Assembly: GCA_016932295.1 (NCBI GenBank)
Contig: JAFGDC010000283.1
Coordinates: 1 to 8,358 of the forward strand
Direction: 5' to 3'
Length of the DNA stretch: 8,358 bases
DNA from: a candidate division CSSED10-310 bacterium
GTDB lineage: Bacteria; CSSED10-310; JAFGDC01
The notes below the pieces were generated by a model, which ran no database searches, was not told the origin of the DNA, and saw only the letters and a program-made list of their open reading frames with translations. The position numbers were made by a program, and so were the translations under genes. This document shows, piece after piece, positions 6,021 through 8,358 of the stretch (position 1 is the first letter of the stretch; each line of letters begins with the position of its first letter).

Positions 6021-6167
6021 TTCCATATAGCCGACCACTGTGCGGCATTACGTGTCGTCCATGGTTGCATTACTGGCCTGCAATTCCCGTATCTCAACGT
6101 GACAATGGTCGTCTGTGGATTGCCGGTTCCGGTTCGCACAGAATGTTCTGGGCCGTTCAGGTTAAAC

Positions 6168-6869
6168 TCATGAATTGGTCCATGCTTCGTACGTTTGCTT
6201 GGGAGTGAGGAACTTTATGCCATTGAGCGATCCAAAAGCGGTGGACAGCGAGCATTTTTTCGGAATGCCGAGACCCACATTGAAGCAGCACAATTCTCCG
6301 CTTTCGGCGGCGTCTTCACATCCTTCGATGAGGAACACTACATGGCCATGGCCATGGTTGTTGCGCCGGCCGGCGATCACGAATCCTCCATCGCGCGCAA
6401 TCGATCCGGCTTCCTCAGATGTTGGCTGGCTCCATAATGGACTTGTACTGAGTGCTTCCAGGAGGCCGTTGGCACTGCGTTCGCCTCCTGGAATAGAACC
6501 GTCCGGATCCTGGAGACTGCCGCCTCCGTATACCTGTTGATAACAGTGTGAGACGTTGAAATTGCAGTAGGTGCCGGTGTCTGAGTGGCGGAATAGCTTC
6601 CAATAGTTAATTCGGCTTATTTTTTCCGTCGGTTTCAGGATGTCAAGACGTCCATGATCCTGTGAGGCGGACCAGGATGCTCCCACGATCCAGCATTGGT
6701 TTCCATCGCGAAATCCATGCAACCAAAGATCATGCTTGTTTTCCCATGTCTGTTTCGCGGGCCGGAGGAAGTTCTTTTTATCATCACTGTAAATAATATC
6801 TTGCACGTATTCCTGGCGTGCCTGTAATCGGAAAACAGTGCCTGGTTCAATCGTCATCGTCGTCACCAT
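6168..6869 (-). CDS. Putative Cys/His (NlpC/P60- or CHAP-like) peptidase or cell-wall hydrolase domain
   Basis: ATG 6869 gives 233 residues; the frame is open back to a TTG at 6944 directly after an in-frame stop, and those extra 25 residues look unnatural. No clear Shine-Dalgarno precedes either start. In 258-residue numbering from 6944, TGTYCNFNVS (123-132) offers a nucleophile Cys127. A helix SANGLLEAL (158-166) follows, then GGFVIAGRR (186-194), HGHGHVVF (197-204) with the candidate catalytic His at 199 or 201, and CFNVG (220-224). This order (Cys on a helix, His on a strand, Asn/Asp next) is that of papain-like peptidoglycan amidases, including injected effectors; I infer this from the pattern, with no family match in hand. 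There is no signal peptide. The first ~100 residues are unrecognised beta-rich sequence. The start overlaps the stop of the upstream frame (6863-6865). The low GC suggests acquisition. Confidence 0.6.
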   Translation of the reverse strand: MVTTMTIEPGTVFRLQARQEYVQDIIYSDDKKNFLRPAKQTWENKHDLWLHGFRDGNQCWIVGASWSASQDHGRLDILKPTEKISRINYWKLFRHSDTGTYCNFNVSHCYQQVYGGGSLQDPDGSIPGGERSANGLLEALSTSPLWSQPTSEEAGSIARDGGFVIAGRRNNHGHGHVVFLIEGCEDAAESGELCCFNVGLGIPKKCSLSTAFGSLNGIKFLTPKQTYEAWTNS

Positions 6870-7021
6870 CCATAGTTGATGTCCCGAATCTGAATATATC
6901 TCCTTCCCGGCGTGATTGTATAATTGAAAGAGTCTTTGTACCAATTATCGTCAAGCGCCTGATGAGGATATCCATCTGACAACCTGTGACAATACCTGAG
7001 GATGGCACTCTCTGCCAACAT
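6863..7021 (-). CDS. Small open frame, likely upstream part of the hydrolase gene
   Basis: ATG 7021 opens a 52-residue frame to TGA 6863-6865, and the frame is open further back to about 7055. Its ending (NYTITPGRRYIQIRDINYGW) is more protein-like than the overlapping frame of the downstream gene. TITPGRRYIQIRD resembles TIEPGTVFRLQAR, which begins just after the frame change in the hydrolase (residues 31-43), as if both were tandem units of one beta-rich domain. Either it is a short protein translationally coupled through the ATGGTGA overlap, or it is the middle piece of a frameshifted gene. I favour the latter slightly. It is not recognised as any known family on its own. Confidence 0.4.
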   Translation of the reverse strand: MLAESAILRYCHRLSDGYPHQALDDNWYKDSFNYTITPGRRYIQIRDINYGW

Positions 7022-7047
7022 GAGTGAGACAGTTGCCTTCACTGAAA

Positions 7048-7179
7048 TTAGTGTAGGAGGATGCCTTCATCACGCTCCTTTTCGCGTGGGGTCTTGATGT
7101 GCGAAAAGTGCGCCTGGATCGACATCTCGAGCTGCGTCGCAGGCGGTTCGGAACTAAAAAGTATCTTATAATTCGCCAT
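7048..7179 (-). CDS. 43-residue open frame right after a strong promoter, likely 5' piece of the hydrolase gene
   Basis: ATG 7179 has a weak site, AAGAGAG, about nine bases upstream, and lies some 25 bases after the predicted transcription start of a good sigma70 promoter. The product, MANYKILFSS to DEGILLH, is hydrophilic, with a Lys/Glu/Arg-rich end; it has no signal peptide or known motif. Its stop (7048) is within 30 bases of the next usable start, in a different frame. Because promoter, ribosome site and start are all intact, this is probably the true translation start of the locus, with later frameshifts splitting the original protein. A free-standing leader peptide is the alternative. 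Confidence 0.42.
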   Translation of the reverse strand: MANYKILFSSEPPATQLEMSIQAHFSHIKTPREKERDEGILLH

Positions 7180-7210
7180 CGTTAAATACTCTCTTATAAT
7201 TACAATAATT

Positions 7211-7239
7211 AATATATCTGGCTCTTGAAAATCTGTCAA
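7211..7239 (-). promoter_or_regulatory. Sigma70-like promoter of the hydrolase locus
   Basis: Read on the minus strand, TTGACA (7239-7234) and TATATT (7216-7211) are 17 bases apart, a near-consensus pair in an AT-rich block. Transcription would start near 7204, about 25 bases before ATG 7179. Confidence 0.65.
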
Positions 7240-7319
7240 TGATGAAAACTGCCAGGCATCAAAAATACTGTTTTAGAGTGTTGGTATCCCGTCCAGTTTC
7301 CAGCAATCCAGCATCGACT

Positions 7320-7340
7320 CATGGCTTATCGTGAGCCATG
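7320..7340. repeat. Intergenic 7-bp inverted repeat
   Basis: CATGGCT (7320-7326) and AGCCATG (7334-7340) flank a seven-base TATCGTG. There is no T-run on either strand, so it is not a terminator. It lies about 80 bases upstream of the -35 box of the hydrolase promoter and could be a regulator site. Confidence 0.4.
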
Positions 7341-7568
7341 CACTCAAAATGCTTGTTATACAATCTGATATAGTAATTTTATTATTTCAGTGCGGTGCCA
7401 TTTACAATGAACAGGATGGCGATCATCCGGAACATGGCCGGGTTTTCCTCATCGTGCGCACACCGGCTTAACACCATATAACAGGTGTCACCTTTCCATA
7501 ATTGGAGCGGAGGCATCGATTACTCTCGGTGACAGCCTGTTACCGTCCAATGATGTGCCGGTCAACCA

Positions 7569-7594
7569 AGATATCGATGAAAGATATCGATGAA
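7569..7594. repeat. 13-bp perfect tandem duplication
   Basis: AGATATCGATGAA occurs twice head to tail (7569-7581, 7582-7594). Thirteen is not a multiple of three, so it would have broken any reading frame that crossed it. It looks like a replication-slippage event. Confidence 0.85.
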
Positions 7595-7710
7595 ACGAGA
7601 CCCACTCAGGGCAGAACCTTGCCTTCTCTACGGAAATTGCTCCTTCACTCTGGCAATGAATCGCTCGGGTGAGATTGAAACCATCCATTCCATCTACCGC
7701 GGCGCCGGAC

Positions 7711-8358
7711 CTACCGGTCCTTCACCGGCGGTTGGCCGCTGGTGTGTGCCGGTTCAGCCAGGACATACTCGCCATCACCGAGTTTGACGCACTCCACACC
7801 CAGTCTGTTCAATGTCAGGCACCCGATGTAACGAATATCATAGAATCCGCGGTTGTCCTGATAAGGATCCCGCAGCGCCTGGATCAGAAGAGGAATGGCC
7901 TCATGCGCATGGAGATCATCAAACAGTTGAATTGCCGTTAATTTGTCGCCGATGTTTGTTGACTCCCGCAGCGCCGCCATGAGTTCCGGCACCGCTTCAT
8001 GGCGGTTCAACAACCCCAGCGCCAGGGCGACTTGCCGGCGCACCTCCGGATTCGGATCATCCATATGACGCAGCAGAAAGGGCACCGCCGCCTCGCCGAT
8101 GTCGCGAAAGGCGATAACAATATGCCTAATGGTGCTCCTTCGATTCGTTGCCTTGTCGCCGAGCCATTCCCGTGTCGGGAAGTAATAGTCCCGGATCAGG
8201 TCGCCGAGCACCTGGAAGAACGGCTCGAGGGCCCGCTCACTGTGCAGCCGGCTCAGGGCATCCAGTGAGCATTTGAAGAGATCGAAGTCACGGCTTCGCA
8301 AATTCTCCAGGTAGAGATCCTCCAGGTCGGCGGCGATGAGATACGCGACAAAATGATA
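7711..8358 (-). CDS. HEAT-repeat protein, 5' end outside window
   Basis: The frame is open from the right edge to TAG 7711-7713, giving 215 visible C-terminal residues; the TTG at 8301 is in frame but internal to conserved-looking helix, so it is not the start. At least three HEAT-type helical pairs are visible: from about 87 (GEAAVPFLLRHMDDPNPEV), about 118 (RHEAVPELMAALRES) and about 152 (AHEAIPLLIQALRDP), each with the Pro/Asp turn followed by an Ala/Leu-rich helix. The region before them is all-helical and less regular. The last ~25 residues (KLGDGEYVLAEP onward) are non-repetitive. HEAT proteins are scaffolds for protein-protein contacts, and PBS-lyase-type variants occur widely in accessory regions. 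No function is indicated by neighbours; it shares the strand with the hydrolase locus but is separated by about 470 bases and a separate promoter, so co-transcription is unlikely. Confidence 0.85.
   Translation of the reverse strand, partial: YHFVAYLIAADLEDLYLENLRSRDFDLFKCSLDALSRLHSERALEPFFQVLGDLIRDYYFPTREWLGDKATNRRSTIRHIVIAFRDIGEAAVPFLLRHMDDPNPEVRRQVALALGLLNRHEAVPELMAALRESTNIGDKLTAIQLFDDLHAHEAIPLLIQALRDPYQDNRGFYDIRYIGCLTLNRLGVECVKLGDGEYVLAEPAHTSGQPPVKDR

Larger units (their letters stand above)
7240..7710. other. 471-base region without a supported gene
   Basis: The right half has a 66-codon minus-strand frame (7488-7688), 22 bases after the HEAT gene stop. It lacks a ribosome-binding site, spans the 13-base tandem duplication at 7569-7594, and resembles no known family. 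Another minus-strand ATG at 7684 opens an 18-residue protein-like stretch (MVSISPERFIARVKEQFP) before a stop, which could be the decayed start of a lost gene. The left half (7250-7400) is AT-rich and holds the inverted repeat at 7320-7340. A short ACACC/GGTGT hairpin lies at 7471-7488. I looked for integron attC boxes around GCTTAAC (7466-7472) and found no partner. Confidence 0.5.

Noticed and set aside
7460..7540. Integron attC site around GCTTAAC (7466-7472)
   Set aside because: No matching GTTRRRY box lies within the usual distance, and no integrase or cassette pattern is present.
1..8358. CRISPR array
   Set aside because: The only regular repeat array has 8-base units with no spacers.

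Overview
The window is a GC-rich bacterial stretch (an estimate, not counted). It probably comes from an anaerobe, because it opens with flavin/iron-sulfur electron-transfer subunits and also carries a radical SAM enzyme and a Cys-rich CGGC-type protein. No rRNA, tRNA or marker gene fixes the lineage, so I do not assign a phylum. A clear drop in GC between about 6.2 and 7.5 kb suggests that segment has a different history.

Layout. (1) 2-1709, plus strand: the 3' part of a NuoF/HydB-type FMN and iron-sulfur subunit, then a compact HoxU/NuoG-N-type [2Fe-2S] + 2x[4Fe-4S] ferredoxin subunit, closed by a strong intrinsic terminator. The two look like the NAD(P)H-side module of a hydrogenase, formate dehydrogenase or similar complex. 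The catalytic subunit is not in view. (2) 1816-2514: an intergenic inverted repeat, a candidate promoter and a short, highly foldable leader in front of a CGGC-domain protein. (3) 2675-3985, minus strand: a SPASM-type radical SAM protein with an N-terminal DUF4214-like segment and an unusual CX5CX2C cluster motif. (4) 4097-6020: an AAA (AAA_14/DUF4143-type) ATPase with its own promoter and an overlapping operator-like palindrome set. It is bracketed by two directly repeated copies of a ~157-nt non-coding element. (5) 6168-7239, minus strand: a strong sigma70-like promoter followed by three consecutive reading segments in different frames. The last encodes a Cys/His peptidase or cell-wall-hydrolase-like domain. 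This is either a decayed (frameshifted) gene or a tightly overlapping mini-operon. (6) 7240-7710: no convincing gene, only small repeats. (7) 7711-8358, minus strand: a HEAT-repeat protein that runs off the window edge.

How the parts relate. Only the first two genes clearly form a functional unit. The rest looks like an accessory patchwork of convergent and divergent single genes, repeats and one AT-rich foreign-looking insertion. The best leads are the repeat-flanked ATPase cassette with its operator, the split hydrolase locus, and the CGGC gene leader.
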